Shown: positions 27,368 through 35,573, counted from the first letter of the stretch. The stretch: DNA of 64,000 bases from Flavobacterium hydrophilum (GCF_003202405.1 NZ_QJHL01000001.1:1302001-1366000); one strand, 5' to 3'. Notes: generated by a model from the letters alone, not told the origin. A program made the numbers and translations.

Positions 27368-28432
27368 ATGACAATGAAAAAAAAGTATGTAGTTATGTTG
27401 GGCATCATTTTGTGTGCCTGCTCAAAAGATGATGTTGCAGAAGTTAACCAGGCTAATGCAGCAAAAAATACCCTTGAAGTTGAAAATACAACAGTAAGTA
27501 ATTCTTTAACTGCTAAGGTTGGAGCAGCATCGATTGCGGGGTTAAACTGGGCTGATGGACGAGATAATTTTGTAGACGGCTGGGTTATTCTCTCAGGATT
27601 GACTGCAGGAGATTCTTATGCTACGGTTGTATCCAAAACAGATGCCGTTCTAAATGGCTTTACGAGTAAAATAAGCGGAGTCAATACGATACGCATTCCA
27701 ATTAATCCGCCTTCGGTTGCAGAGAGCTGGTGGGCTAGTTATCAGGGTGTAATTGATAAAGCGACCAGTAAAGGCTGGAAAGTAATTATTGCCTGTTGGG
27801 AGTCTTCATCCTCAAAAGATGGTCTCATTGACAACACAACAGCTTTTTGGAGTATGTGGAATACAGTTGTAACTAAATATCAAGGAAATGCGAATGTGTA
27901 TTTTGAGCCCTTCAACGAGCCTCATGGCTATACTTTGTCGCAGCTAACGGGTATTTATGCCCAATTTCTTTCTAATTATCCCAATGTTCCAAGAGGTAGA
28001 ATAATTCTCGACGGAATAGGATATTCTGAGAATGTTACAGGAGTGGGAGCAGACAGCCGTTTTACTAGCTGTTTACTTGGATTGCATAATTATGCTTTTT
28101 GGGCCACCAGATCAGTCACGCAATGGAGAGCAGACTGGCGCAGCAGAATAGGAAGTTATGGCAGCCGCACCGTTATTACTGAATTTGGTGCCGGCATGAA
28201 CTCAGGTAAAGATTACCAAAATGGAAATCAGTCAGACAATGAAATTGCTTATATAGTAGCAACCAGCGATGTATGCAGAACAGATAAGATTGCCAGTGTG
28301 TATTGGCCCGGGCTAAGAGATGGTGACTCTTACAGTTTGTTTACCAGAGGTGGCAGCGGAAACAATATTACCATTAACACAGTCAGCACTACCGGTGTTT
28401 TCCGGGTAAGATATGGCTGGGGTGAGAATTAA
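27368..28432 (+). CDS. Glycoside hydrolase family 5 lipoprotein (cellulase-fold)
   Basis: A 354-residue lipoprotein glycosidase. The signal ends LCACSKDD, with the lipidated cysteine probably C18; the acidic SKDD after it resembles the surface-export signal of flavobacterial lipoproteins, so the enzyme is likely on the outside. The (beta/alpha)8 barrel of GH5 is shown by NTIRIPINP (106-114), the acid/base Glu184 in FEPFNEPHG, the histidine-tyrosine pair LGLHNY (238-242) and the nucleophile Glu272 in VITEFG, then VYWPGLRDGDSY near the end. Family 5 enzymes cut beta-linked glucans, mannans and similar; the exact substrate is not visible. It is monocistronic with a terminator at 28448. Confidence 0.85.
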   Translation: MTMKKKYVVMLGIILCACSKDDVAEVNQANAAKNTLEVENTTVSNSLTAKVGAASIAGLNWADGRDNFVDGWVILSGLTAGDSYATVVSKTDAVLNGFTSKISGVNTIRIPINPPSVAESWWASYQGVIDKATSKGWKVIIACWESSSSKDGLIDNTTAFWSMWNTVVTKYQGNANVYFEPFNEPHGYTLSQLTGIYAQFLSNYPNVPRGRIILDGIGYSENVTGVGADSRFTSCLLGLHNYAFWATRSVTQWRADWRSRIGSYGSRTVITEFGAGMNSGKDYQNGNQSDNEIAYIVATSDVCRTDKIASVYWPGLRDGDSYSLFTRGGSGNNITINTVSTTGVFRVRYGWGEN

Positions 28433-28447
28433 TTAAAAATTTATAAA

Positions 28448-28476
28448 GGAGAAGGTCAGTGATGGCCTTCTTTTTA
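28448..28476 (+). terminator. Terminator of the GH5 gene
   Basis: AGAAGGTCA and TGGCCTTCT form a 9-bp stem (one G-T pair) with a 4-base loop, followed by TTTTT, 15 bases after the stop. Confidence 0.75.
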
Positions 28477-28572
28477 TATCCAGAGGTATTACTTTTTTTA
28501 ATGAAAGTCGCAAATGCAATTCTGTCCCATCTGGTTTGGAAATCTTCTTATGCTGGCCAGCTAAGGTAGTAT

Positions 28573-29445
28573 TTATTGCTTTATAGCTATAGCTACTCTA
28601 TAAAATTCATATCCTTTTTCGGCTCTATTTGGCAGATATTTTAAACGATATTCATTTGCGCCCATATCTTCAATAATTTTCATGTCAAATGATTTTAAAT
28701 AGTTTGATAATTCCTCTGGTTGAAATCCAAAAGTCCATTTTTCTTCAAGTTTATTTAGGTCGTTCAAAAGCTTTTTACCTCCTAAAAACGAAGCTGGATT
28801 CTCCAGGATATTTTGGTGTACATAAGTAAAAATCACATAACTGTTTTTTGTGAATTTCTGAATAAAGCCAAATGTACTCTTTATTGCATCTTCTGAAAGG
28901 TAATTTGTAACACCTTCCCAAATAACCGTAGTAGGTATTGAAAAATCAAAATTATGTTGTTCTGCCAATTCCTCCAGGCTTTGTTGATTGAAATCAATTT
29001 GATAAAACGCAACATTTTCCGGAAGTCGGCCAATACGTTTTTTGTATATTGCAGCTTTAAAATTAGAAGTATTTGGATGATCAATCTCTATAACAGGAAT
29101 TGACTTTAAAAAGCCAAGTCTCAACGCTCTTGTGTCAAATCCGGCTCCTAAAATTATTACCTGTTTAACGCCATTGGAAATTGTTGATTCTAATTGATCG
29201 TCAATATATTTTGTCCTGGCAATTGCCGACGAAAATGCGCCTGGGATTTTCTTCTGAATCGTGGTACTAATATATTTCTTAATAATTGGATATTTAAACA
29301 TCCTTGCTGCAAATCTCAATTTAGTTTCAAGAAAATGTATAGCATAATGGTCAGAAAATAATTTATCTTTTGAATCGCGTTCTGTTTCCAATGCTCTAAA
29401 TAAAGCCATATATTGAGCTGTTCGGCTTGTTTTCTTTATTTTCAT
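28573..29445 (-). CDS. Class I SAM-dependent methyltransferase, TIGR00027/LCM type
   Basis: A 290-residue methyltransferase of the leucine-carboxyl-methyltransferase-like group (TIGR00027). Typical N-terminus SRTAQYMALFRALETERDSKDKLFSD, SAM motif I VKQVIILGAGFDTRALRL, motif with the acidic ribose contact VIEIDHPNTSNFK, and IWEGVTNYLSEDAIKSTF near the active site. Members of this group methylate small carboxylates or polyketide-like products; the substrate here is unknown. It is followed in the same direction by nothing obvious, and the next gene upstream is the small PLDc_N-like membrane protein. Confidence 0.85.
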   Translation of the reverse strand: MKIKKTSRTAQYMALFRALETERDSKDKLFSDHYAIHFLETKLRFAARMFKYPIIKKYISTTIQKKIPGAFSSAIARTKYIDDQLESTISNGVKQVIILGAGFDTRALRLGFLKSIPVIEIDHPNTSNFKAAIYKKRIGRLPENVAFYQIDFNQQSLEELAEQHNFDFSIPTTVIWEGVTNYLSEDAIKSTFGFIQKFTKNSYVIFTYVHQNILENPASFLGGKKLLNDLNKLEEKWTFGFQPEELSNYLKSFDMKIIEDMGANEYRLKYLPNRAEKGYEFYRVAIAIKQ

Positions 29446-29530
29446 CTCATTTATGAAGTTTTCTTTACTATTGTTATTGATATGGCTTGTATTCTAAGAG
29501 CGTGAGGCTTGCTTTAGCGAGGAGATTTTA

Positions 29531-29725
29531 TTATTTCTTTTTAATAGGAGCAAGGAGTAAATAAAAAATCCAGGCAAACCATGATATAAAAAGCACCGCC
29601 AATATCCATGCTAATTTTTCTCCACCAGTAGTTTTACGAGAGAAGAGAATACTTAATATTGGTAATAGCCATACAAATGCTATCACAGCCAAAACTATAA
29701 ATAAACCCAAAATAGAATTATCCAT
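29531..29725 (-). CDS. Small membrane protein, PLDc N-terminal-like
   Basis: A 64-residue protein with two membrane helices (residues 6-27 and 36-58) joined by a short loop KTTGGEKLAWILAVLF. The G-EKLAW-F-SWF-W--Y pattern is that of the phospholipase-D-nuclease N-terminal domain, a membrane anchor that often stands alone in Bacteroidetes. It lies about 85 bases upstream of the methyltransferase. Function unknown. Confidence 0.75.
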   Translation of the reverse strand: MDNSILGLFIVLAVIAFVWLLPILSILFSRKTTGGEKLAWILAVLFISWFAWIFYLLLAPIKKK

Positions 29726-29890
29726 ATTATATTTTTTCAGAAATAAATATTGATTTTATAAATCCTTAAATTAAATGGCTCCTAAAAGATTTAGTTTGAT
29801 CAGCTTATTCATTAATAGATTATTTATTATCAAATATAATATATTTCTTAATTTTTTTTTAAAGGTATATTATTTTGATTTTATAAATCG

Positions 29891-29917
29891 GTTGTATACA
29901 ACTGATTGTATGCAATC
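29891..29917. promoter_or_regulatory. Two adjacent palindromes before the 109-aa gene
   Basis: GTTGTATACAAC (29891-29902) is a perfect palindrome and GATTGTATGCAATC (29904-29917) is the same motif with one imperfect centre, 13 bases apart in phase. Such pairs usually bind a dimeric repressor. They lie about 85 bases upstream of the gene at 29996. Confidence 0.4.
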
Positions 29918-29995
29918 CTCTAAAAGTGATCGATTAGATGTAATTTCGTTTGTGAAAAATCAGAATAAAAAGACTAACAAACTGAAATAGAATTT

Positions 29996-30325
29996 ATGGA
30001 AACAAAACATAAAGAGCAATTAGTAGAATTTCTTCAATCAATGTATGCCGCAAAAAAGTTTAAAAAGCTAAAACCGCATAGTAATAGTGATAATTCGTTT
30101 AACGTATCACTAAAAGTATCCGGTTACAACCAATTAAACTTAATGGTTTCAGATTTGCTAAAAGCAAGTATTTTTTTGCTTCATCATGATGCGCCAAGTT
30201 TGCCAAGCCATACCGTAAACACTGATATTAATGTAATGACTTTACTTGAAATTGCCTTGCAGTTATTGCCGGAAGAAGAAATGGAGTTATTGGATGAATT
30301 GTATAAATTAAATTTGAAAGTTTAA
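29996..30325 (+). CDS. Hypothetical protein, 109 aa
   Basis: A small, soluble, helical protein with no signal peptide. The start ATG gives METKHKEQLVEFLQSMYAAK; the C-terminal half is leucine- and acid-rich (VMTLLEIALQLLPEEEMELL). I do not recognise a family. A palindromic pair upstream may regulate it. A short ORF that ends 5 bases upstream of this start is not convincing. It is the last gene before the accessory stretch that begins at about 30.4 kb. Confidence 0.6.
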   Translation: METKHKEQLVEFLQSMYAAKKFKKLKPHSNSDNSFNVSLKVSGYNQLNLMVSDLLKASIFLLHHDAPSLPSHTVNTDINVMTLLEIALQLLPEEEMELLDELYKLNLKV

Positions 30326-30384
30326 TGATTTTATTTGTTTTTTATCATAGAATGCGTAGCGATTCAGTTTGAACATTTCGGAGA

Positions 30385-30501
30385 GCTGGGGTTTGGGACT
30401 AAATTAAGCCCATTCTTCGGATTTGCCAAATCATTCAGATACAAGACCATTTTTCCATTAAGCCTAAATGCCCAAATGCGTTGTAGTGCCTGTTAGGCAC
30501 T
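30385..30501. repeat. Long imperfect inverted repeat, left edge of the accessory block
   Basis: One arm starts near 30389 (GGGTTTGGGACTAAATTAAG) and the other runs at about 30455-30479 (CCATTAAGCCTAAATGCCCA). A perfect hairpin AGTGCCT-GTT-AGGCACT (30485-30501) follows, just 6 bases past the HNH gene stop. It has GTTAGGC, like the element at 32469. The minus strand has no T-run, so it is not an ordinary terminator. Confidence 0.45.
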
Positions 30502-30507
30502 GGCTTT

Positions 30508-31176
30508 TTAGTCGAAGTATTTTTCAAATTCTTCTTTCATAACTTCGTTCCCTCTAATTATACTTCTTTTAAATGCTGTGAAATTAGAAGACCTACTTAA
30601 ATGTCGTCTAATATTTGCTAAAAAAAATGCTTTGTCTTCGGCAACAAAACCGTCTTCAAAATAATTGAATAGGTACTTTTGAAAATCTTTAATTTCTATT
30701 AATATGCTGTTTCTCAGATTAGAGGCCTCAATAGTTTTAAGTTTAGTAGTTCCATTATAAACTGCATTTAATAATGTAACAGTAGTTATTGTTGAAGGGT
30801 TATCATCTAAAGCCTCTATAATTACTTTTTCTTTTGGAAACGGATTAATAGAAACTTTTACACGATTTTCAATATCTTCATTTAAGTCGGTACAATTAAT
30901 TAAATCTATATAATCGTCAGATTTTATATTATTGCAATGACCACAAGACCAAAACAAATTATTCCAATCAAATTTTAGGTCTGTGTCCCCTTTGTGGGGT
31001 CTAAAGTGCTCTATGTTAATTGTTACGGGCTCTTTAAACTCACAGATATAACATTTATTCTTAAAGTCTGTTTTTATTCTTTCAAATACTTCTCCGCATT
31101 TATAATCGCCACTAACTTTTGTTTTTTCAGTATTTAAACAAGAAGGTGATGGCTGAGTCTTTTCTAAATATACCAT
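30508..31176 (-). CDS. ptuB: HNH endonuclease, PtuB-like (Septu-type defence)
   Basis: A 222-residue HNH nuclease of the retron/Septu-associated kind. The core is visible: zinc cysteines CYIC (42-45), catalytic block EHFRPH (56-61), WNNLFWSC (71-78) and CGHCNNIKSD (78-87) with the second zinc pair and the HNH asparagine. A helical C-terminal half follows. It starts 5 bases after the stop of the ATPase gene, on the same strand, the gene order ptuA-ptuB. In the known Septu system this nuclease cuts nucleic acid when the ATPase partner lets it act during phage infection. No reverse transcriptase or msd-like gene is present, so it is not a retron. Activity is inferred from family and context. Confidence 0.75.
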   Translation of the reverse strand: MVYLEKTQPSPSCLNTEKTKVSGDYKCGEVFERIKTDFKNKCYICEFKEPVTINIEHFRPHKGDTDLKFDWNNLFWSCGHCNNIKSDDYIDLINCTDLNEDIENRVKVSINPFPKEKVIIEALDDNPSTITTVTLLNAVYNGTTKLKTIEASNLRNSILIEIKDFQKYLFNYFEDGFVAEDKAFFLANIRRHLSRSSNFTAFKRSIIRGNEVMKEEFEKYFD

Positions 31177-31181
31177 TCCTC

Positions 31182-32414
31182 TTAATGTTTTATCTTAGTA
31201 ATTTCTTTCAAATCAATTTCTTGTAGCTTTACGATTAGCTCATCAGACATAAACTTGGGCGAGTGAGCAAAGTAATTTCTAAGACTTTTTAATGATTCTT
31301 TTTCACCGCTATTTAATTCTGATTTGTCTATTAAATTTTCAAATTGAGAGACTTTTGACTTGACTTCTTCTGAATATTTGTCAGTTCTAAAATAGCTTTC
31401 TATAAGCGCATCATATGAATAGCTTGTTAAATCATTCGTTACAATTTTCGATTCTAGGTCGCAAATAGTTGCATTTGATATTGAAGATAATATGAATGGA
31501 GAGTGAGTGGTAACTATAAATTGTAGTTTTGGGAAAAAATCTATCAAAAAAGGCAATACTATTTTTTGTAATTCTACGTGTAAATGAGTTTCAATTTCAT
31601 CAATGATTACTATACCTTCCAAATCGTAAGATTTGTTATTATGTGCCTCCATTCTTAAAAGCAATTCTGAAACGATACTTATTATTGCTGAATAACCATC
31701 CGATAAATTATTAAAACTGAAAGGTTCTCCTATTCCACTTTTTATGTTGAAATTATATGCTTTTCTATCAAATTTTAGCTCTAATTCATTATCATCAAAT
31801 AAAGTTTTTAATCTATTTTCAAATTGAATAAACCAATCATCAATTTTTGAAACTGTTTCCATTTCATTGTCATCTCTAGCAAATGACCTATCAGCTTTTA
31901 AGTTCACAATGTACTGTATAAAACTTGGGTTAGCTTTATCTTGAAGATTGTATTTCTTTTTAAGCTCTACTTTATTTATTCCTTTTGGAACGATTAAATT
32001 AGTATATCTTTTAGAATCAAAAAAAGCAAGTAGAAACTCACCACTTTTACATTTTGTTGATATATTTTCATCAGTATTTGAAAATTTAATTTTAGTACCA
32101 CCAAAACTTAATATCCAATTTTCGTACTGTTTTATTTTATTTTTGAGATCTAATATCTGTTTTTCACTTAAAGAATTTTTCGTTAATTCTTCTCGGTAAG
32201 TTTCGAGTTGTTTAAAGTTTTTTGAGTAATTTTTGCTTTCACCGGAATCTATTTTTGTTAGATATTTATTTAATTCTAGCAAAAGACTTGTTTTTCCACT
32301 TCCGTTTTTTCCGGTAAGAATTAAATGTTGTCTCTTTTCAGATGATATGGGAATATTGAGATTCGAAACATTCCTAGAAGATACAATTTCGATTTCGGTT
32401 ATATAATTTTCCAT
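31182..32414 (-). CDS. ptuA: AAA/SMC-type ATPase, PtuA-like (Septu-type defence)
   Basis: A 410-residue soluble ATPase of the ABC/SMC-like AAA_15 group. Walker A GKNGSGKT (35-42), a helical insertion of about 150 residues (ETYREELTKN...), signature NLSDGYSA (236-243), Walker B with catalytic glutamate IVIIDEIETHLH (268-279) and the His switch TTHSPF (302-307). No nuclease (Toprim) domain follows, unlike OLD enzymes, which fits PtuA. It is co-directional with the HNH gene 5 bases downstream. Upstream is a long inverted repeat, so the pair looks like a self-contained cargo unit. An unrelated ATPase/HNH pair of other function cannot be ruled out. Confidence 0.75.
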   Translation of the reverse strand: MENYITEIEIVSSRNVSNLNIPISSEKRQHLILTGKNGSGKTSLLLELNKYLTKIDSGESKNYSKNFKQLETYREELTKNSLSEKQILDLKNKIKQYENWILSFGGTKIKFSNTDENISTKCKSGEFLLAFFDSKRYTNLIVPKGINKVELKKKYNLQDKANPSFIQYIVNLKADRSFARDDNEMETVSKIDDWFIQFENRLKTLFDDNELELKFDRKAYNFNIKSGIGEPFSFNNLSDGYSAIISIVSELLLRMEAHNNKSYDLEGIVIIDEIETHLHVELQKIVLPFLIDFFPKLQFIVTTHSPFILSSISNATICDLESKIVTNDLTSYSYDALIESYFRTDKYSEEVKSKVSQFENLIDKSELNSGEKESLKSLRNYFAHSPKFMSDELIVKLQEIDLKEITKIKH

Positions 32415-32468
32415 TTATTTTGTTTATTTTTTTGTCAACTTATTTAGGACGATGCGTTTTTTAAGCTT

Positions 32469-32604
32469 GTGCCTAACGTTCCGCGGCTTGGGGTAGTAGC
32501 GGGTATTTAAAATTTATTTCTAAAGATAATAAAATTTCCTGTTGAGTACTTTCCGTCTAAGAAAGAAAAACCAGCTATTGCGCCAAACCGCTGTTACCTG
32601 CTGG
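32469..32604. repeat. Long imperfect inverted repeat between two accessory cargos
   Basis: The left arm (32475-32503) is AACGTTCCGCGGCTTGGGGT and on; the right arm (32571-32595) reads, in complement, AACAGCGGTTTGGCGCAATA and on. The inner 20 bases match at about 15 positions. A GTTAGGC (minus strand) next to the left arm follows the GTTRRRY core of integron attC sites, but the other end does not match RYYYAAC well. GC content is visibly above the neighbouring DNA. No integrase is in the window. Confidence 0.5.
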
Positions 32605-32640
32605 CTTTATTTGTTTTCGCGCTATCTTTTGCTGGAAGAC

Positions 32641-33342
32641 TTATGTTGAACTTTTAAACGCGTCTAATTTGTAATGCAAATATTCTAATGTTTTATCGGA
32701 TAACCATTTTTCACATTTCTTTCTTTCTTCTATAGGTAGTAAATAATGAATTTTTTTCAATGAATCTTCAAAGTCTTTTAGATCTTTTTCAACTATATTG
32801 TCTTTAAAGGAGTCAAAATTGATGTCAACTTTGCCATTCTGGTAAGATACTAATTCTCTTTTTTTTATACTTTTTTGCTTTTTAAAATCTTCATTAAACC
32901 GAGCTTGAATTAGAATTAATTGATGAATATCTTTTTTTGTTTTTGAAATAATTGAATTGTATTCATTAGAATCTTTTCCAAGCTTTTCGATGAGCTTTTG
33001 AGCGATTTCAATTTTTTCATTTGTAATCTCAAGACTAGTTTTAAGCATTAATGTACTGTCTTTTAACTTTTTATTTTCTGATTTTATTCTTTCTTTTTCA
33101 AGTTTTAAGACTTTAGTGTCAAAAGCTAATTCTTTTTTTTCAATTTCAACTTCTTGTTTTTTATTTTCTGCTTCTTGTAATTTTACTCCAATAATATCGG
33201 ATTGTAATGCATAGATGATTGAACCTATTGCTATAAATGTAGGTAGAAAAGCTTGCCATATTTCTGGTTTTTTATACCAAGCTTTTTTTATAATTGAAAT
33301 TTCCAGTTTTAATTTTTCTTTCTCTAAATCTTTTAAATCCAT
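32641..33342 (-). CDS. Coiled-coil membrane protein, hypothetical
   Basis: A 233-residue protein: a charged amphipathic N-terminus (MDLKDLEKEKLKLEISII), one membrane helix at about residues 28-46 (PEIWQAFLPTFIAIGSIIYAL), then about 80 residues of coiled coil (KKQEVEIEKKELAFDTKVLK and on) and a globular tail (GKVDINFDSFKDNIVEKD, LPIEERKKCEKWLSD). No family recognised. It stands alone between two long inverted repeats, upstream of the Septu-like pair and in the same direction, so it may be a second cargo of the same array. Its function could be in defence but nothing in the sequence proves it. Confidence 0.6.
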   Translation of the reverse strand: MDLKDLEKEKLKLEISIIKKAWYKKPEIWQAFLPTFIAIGSIIYALQSDIIGVKLQEAENKKQEVEIEKKELAFDTKVLKLEKERIKSENKKLKDSTLMLKTSLEITNEKIEIAQKLIEKLGKDSNEYNSIISKTKKDIHQLILIQARFNEDFKKQKSIKKRELVSYQNGKVDINFDSFKDNIVEKDLKDFEDSLKKIHYLLPIEERKKCEKWLSDKTLEYLHYKLDAFKSST

Positions 33343-33379
33343 GGTGTTGATTTTTAAAGTTAGGTATAAAGTCTTGAAA

Positions 33380-33451
33380 GCTTGCAGGTAACTCGTTTAT
33401 ATACGCATAAATTCAACTCATTTTATTCCAAATGGTTATGTTATGCGCATG
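33380..33451. repeat. Inverted-repeat element at the right edge of the accessory block
   Basis: GCAGGTAACTCG (33384-33395) opens and GGTTATGTTATGCGCATG (33434-33451) closes a loosely palindromic stretch just upstream of the coiled-coil gene. The arms match less well than those at 32469 but share the (G)GTAAC and GTTA ends. Listed because the same kind of element occurs at the other two borders. Confidence 0.3.
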
Positions 33452-33554
33452 TTTCGGTTCGTATTATTTTTCAAATATAATTTATTTATAACGAAAATTC
33501 ATCATATAAAATTCTAAAATATTCTTTTACAATACCATTTTTATAAAACCCAAA

Positions 33555-33665
33555 AGCCCTAGCCCTGATAGCAGCGGCACCCTTTTTAGGCAAGCGAAAA
33601 CATTTAAGTAAACCGTAAATATTCTGCCTAAAAAGATATAGCGGATAGCAGGAACAAGCTCCTGA
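33555..33665. other. Palindromic non-coding element of flavobacterial type (candidate structured RNA)
   Basis: An 11-bp perfect stem CTTTTTAGGCA (33582-33592) and TGCCTAAAAAG (33625-33635) encloses a 32-base loop. On both sides lies the same octamer GATAGCAG in direct repeat (33567-33574 and 33644-33651), and outside these come GCCCTAGCCCT and GGAACAAGCTCC. From memory, elements with 'CCTGCTATCCG ... CTATCAGGGCTAGGG' recur in many Flavobacterium genomes, often near housekeeping genes; the Flavo-1 RNA motif is a possible identity, but I cannot confirm it. It sits 80 bases upstream of prfA. Strand is uncertain. Confidence 0.5.
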
Positions 33666-33709
33666 AAAAACCATTAACCAACAAACTTTTAACTATCAAC
33701 TATTTTTCG

Positions 33710-33717
33710 TAATTTTG
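33710..33717 (+). promoter_or_regulatory. Promoter -7 box of prfA
   Basis: TAATTTTG matches TANNTTTG, 25 bases before the ATG at 33743. The -33 element is not obvious. Confidence 0.5.
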
Positions 33718-33742
33718 CACTCCAAATAAAAGGGATTATACA

Positions 33743-34819
33743 ATGTTAGATAAACTTCAATATGTAAAGCAGCGTTTTGACGAGATTTCGGATTTGATTA
33801 TTCAGCCCGATGTTATTGCAGATCAAAAGCGTTATGTACAGCTTAACCAGGAATATAAAAGTATTAAAGCTCTGGTTGACAAAAGAGAAGAATACATTCT
33901 TGTTCTGGCAAACATTGACGAGGCAAACGAAATTATTGCCGACGGAAGTGATGCAGATATGACCGAAATGGCCAAAATGCAGTTGGATGAAGCTAAGGAG
34001 CGTTTACCGCAATTGGAAGAAGAAATTAAATTCATGCTGATTCCTAAAGATCCTGAAGATGCTAAAAACGTTATGGTGGAGATTCGCGCGGGAACGGGTG
34101 GAGATGAAGCGAGTATTTTTGCAGGAGATTTGTTCAGAATGTATACTAAATATTGCGAAGGGCAGGGGTGGAGAACGTCTGTTGTGGATATGAACGAAGG
34201 AACATCAGGAGGTTTCAAAGAGGTGATTTTTGAAGTTTCGGGAGAAGATGTTTACGGAACTTTGAAGTTTGAAGCCGGAGTACACCGTGTACAGCGTGTT
34301 CCGCAGACAGAAACTCAGGGTCGTGTCCATACATCGGCTGCTACAGTAATGGTTTTGCCGGAAGCGGAAGAATTTGATGTACAGATTGATATGAATGATG
34401 TTCGTGTGGATTTCTTCTGTTCATCAGGTCCAGGAGGACAATCGGTAAATACTACGAAATCTGCTGTACGTTTAACGCACATTCCAACCGGATTGGTGGC
34501 GCAATGTCAGGATCAGAAATCGCAGCATAAAAATAAAGATAAAGCGTTAACGGTTTTACGTTCCCGTTTGTACGAAATGGAATTGGCTAAGAAAGAGGCT
34601 GAAGATGCTACAAAACGTACTTCTCAGGTAAGTTCTGGTGACCGTTCTGCTAAGATTCGTACGTACAACTACGCACAAGGTCGTGTAACAGATCACCGAA
34701 TTGGTCTTACGCTTTACGATTTAGGAAACATCATGAATGGTGATATTCAGAAAATTGTGGCTGAGCTTCAGTTAGTAAACAATATGGAGAAACTGAAAGA
34801 AGCTTCGGAAGTGTACTAA
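33743..34819 (+). CDS. prfA: Peptide chain release factor 1
   Basis: A 358-residue class I release factor that ends translation at UAA and UAG. The PCRF domain covers the first two thirds ([19 protein letters not shown], residues about 112-130) and the catalytic GGQ is in [16 protein letters not shown], where the glutamine is normally methylated by PrmC. The block [20 protein letters not shown] is typical for RF1 and separates it from RF2, and there is no RF2-type frameshift. The length is that of the family. It is monocistronic: own promoter box, tandem terminators. Confidence 0.97.
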   Translation: MLDKLQYVKQRFDEISDLIIQPDVIADQKRYVQLNQEYKSIKALVDKREEYILVLANIDEANEIIADGSDADMTEMAKMQLDEAKERLPQLEEEIKFMLIPKDPEDAKNVMVEIRAGTGGDEASIFAGDLFRMYTKYCEGQGWRTSVVDMNEGTSGGFKEVIFEVSGEDVYGTLKFEAGVHRVQRVPQTETQGRVHTSAATVMVLPEAEEFDVQIDMNDVRVDFFCSSGPGGQSVNTTKSAVRLTHIPTGLVAQCQDQKSQHKNKDKALTVLRSRLYEMELAKKEAEDATKRTSQVSSGDRSAKIRTYNYAQGRVTDHRIGLTLYDLGNIMNGDIQKIVAELQLVNNMEKLKEASEVY

Positions 34820-34836
34820 ATTTTGATTTCTTAGAA

Positions 34837-34879
34837 TTTTAGACTTCTTAGATTGTTAGATTTTTAGACTTCTTAGATT
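34837..34879. repeat. Two direct copies of an 18-base repeat after prfA
   Basis: TTTTAGACTTCTTAGATT occurs at 34837-34854 and 34862-34879, 25 bases apart, with a partial third unit before them (TTGATTTCTTAGAATT). The copies are identical, which suggests recent slippage; no function is suggested. Confidence 0.6.
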
Positions 34880-34903
34880 TTTAATTAGGATGAATAATAT
34901 ATG

Positions 34904-34934
34904 AAAGCCGAACTTTATTAAGTTCGGCTTTTTT
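34904..34934 (+). terminator. First terminator of prfA
   Basis: AAAGCCGAACT and AGTTCGGCTTT pair around a 6-base loop and run into T-rich sequence. Confidence 0.85.
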
Positions 34935-34939
34935 AATGC

Positions 34940-34979
34940 AAAAAAGCAAAGTCCGCTAATGCAAACTTTGCTTTTTTTT
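34940..34979. terminator. Second, bidirectional terminator
   Basis: AAAAAAGCAAAGT (34940-34952) and ACTTTGCTTTTTT (34965-34977) form a 13-bp stem with a 12-base loop, with A- and T-runs on both sides. It can back up the prfA terminator and also serve the minus-strand cluster that ends at 35181. Confidence 0.75.
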
Positions 34980-35180
34980 GTAAGGCTCTATTTAACAAAA
35001 CAGAGATTTATAGTGAAGTATTAACTGTTTAACCGTTTGTTATAGCTGAAACGTATAAACGAGTTAGATACCTAGAAATACTCTTGTGTATTCAAAACAT
35101 TTATAGAAATTTGAGTAAATGTACACACCATTTTTTATTATTATTTCGTTTATCTTTTCCATAATACATGTATTTAAGTT

Positions 35181-35573
35181 TTACAAATACTCTTCGGATG
35201 GTTCGTGTTTTAATGAATCTTCTTCTGTTTCTTTTGAAGGGTTTTGATGTGGTTTTGATACTAAAGTTGTTACAGCCAGCTGTAAAACAGATCCCAAAAT
35301 GTTTTTAAAAGTCGAATCGGTTTTTCCGATAACAATTTTTTTAGCCAGATAACCAATTCCAATGCTTATTGCAGACTTTGCCAGTTCGCTCTTTAAGCCA
35401 ATTGCTTCATTGAGTTCGCCAACTGCGTTTCGAATTAGGCTTGTAGGCTTTAAATTTTCTTTGATATCACCTATTTCTTCCTTAATATCGAGCCAATCTT
35501 TATCTTGTTGTTCTTCTAAAAATTTTATTCTCTGATTTAATGTATCTATAGTGTAAATATCCATAACATTCAT
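35181..35573 (-). CDS. Hypothetical protein, 130 aa, in the stress-type cluster
   Basis: A small protein with an N-terminal helical/coiled-coil part (TLNQRIKFLEEQQDKDWLDI) and a moderately hydrophobic amphipathic middle (LAKSAISIGIGYLAKKIVIG, GSVLQLAVTTLVS) that could lie on or in the membrane, then an acidic tail. I do not know the family. It starts 16 bases after the stop of the holin-like gene and is the last of a run of same-strand genes (36268 to 35181), which suggests a role with YtxH and the holin-like protein. Confidence 0.65.
   Translation of the reverse strand: MNVMDIYTIDTLNQRIKFLEEQQDKDWLDIKEEIGDIKENLKPTSLIRNAVGELNEAIGLKSELAKSAISIGIGYLAKKIVIGKTDSTFKNILGSVLQLAVTTLVSKPHQNPSKETEEDSLKHEPSEEYL

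Noticed and set aside
29775..29990. 71-codon ORF just before the 109-aa gene
   Set aside because: AT-driven composition (many F, N, I, Y), it spans the twin palindromes and shows no family; the frame is not that of the next gene.
30508..32414. Retron with ATPase and HNH effectors
   Set aside because: No reverse transcriptase gene and no msr-msd-like inverted repeat next to the pair.
30385..33451. True integron cassette array
   Set aside because: No integrase, and only one end of one element fits the attC core; kept only as a cassette-like hypothesis.
33486..33674. 62-codon ORF upstream of prfA
   Set aside because: It covers the palindromic element and its flanks; composition looks accidental (MVFSGACSCYPLYLFRQN).
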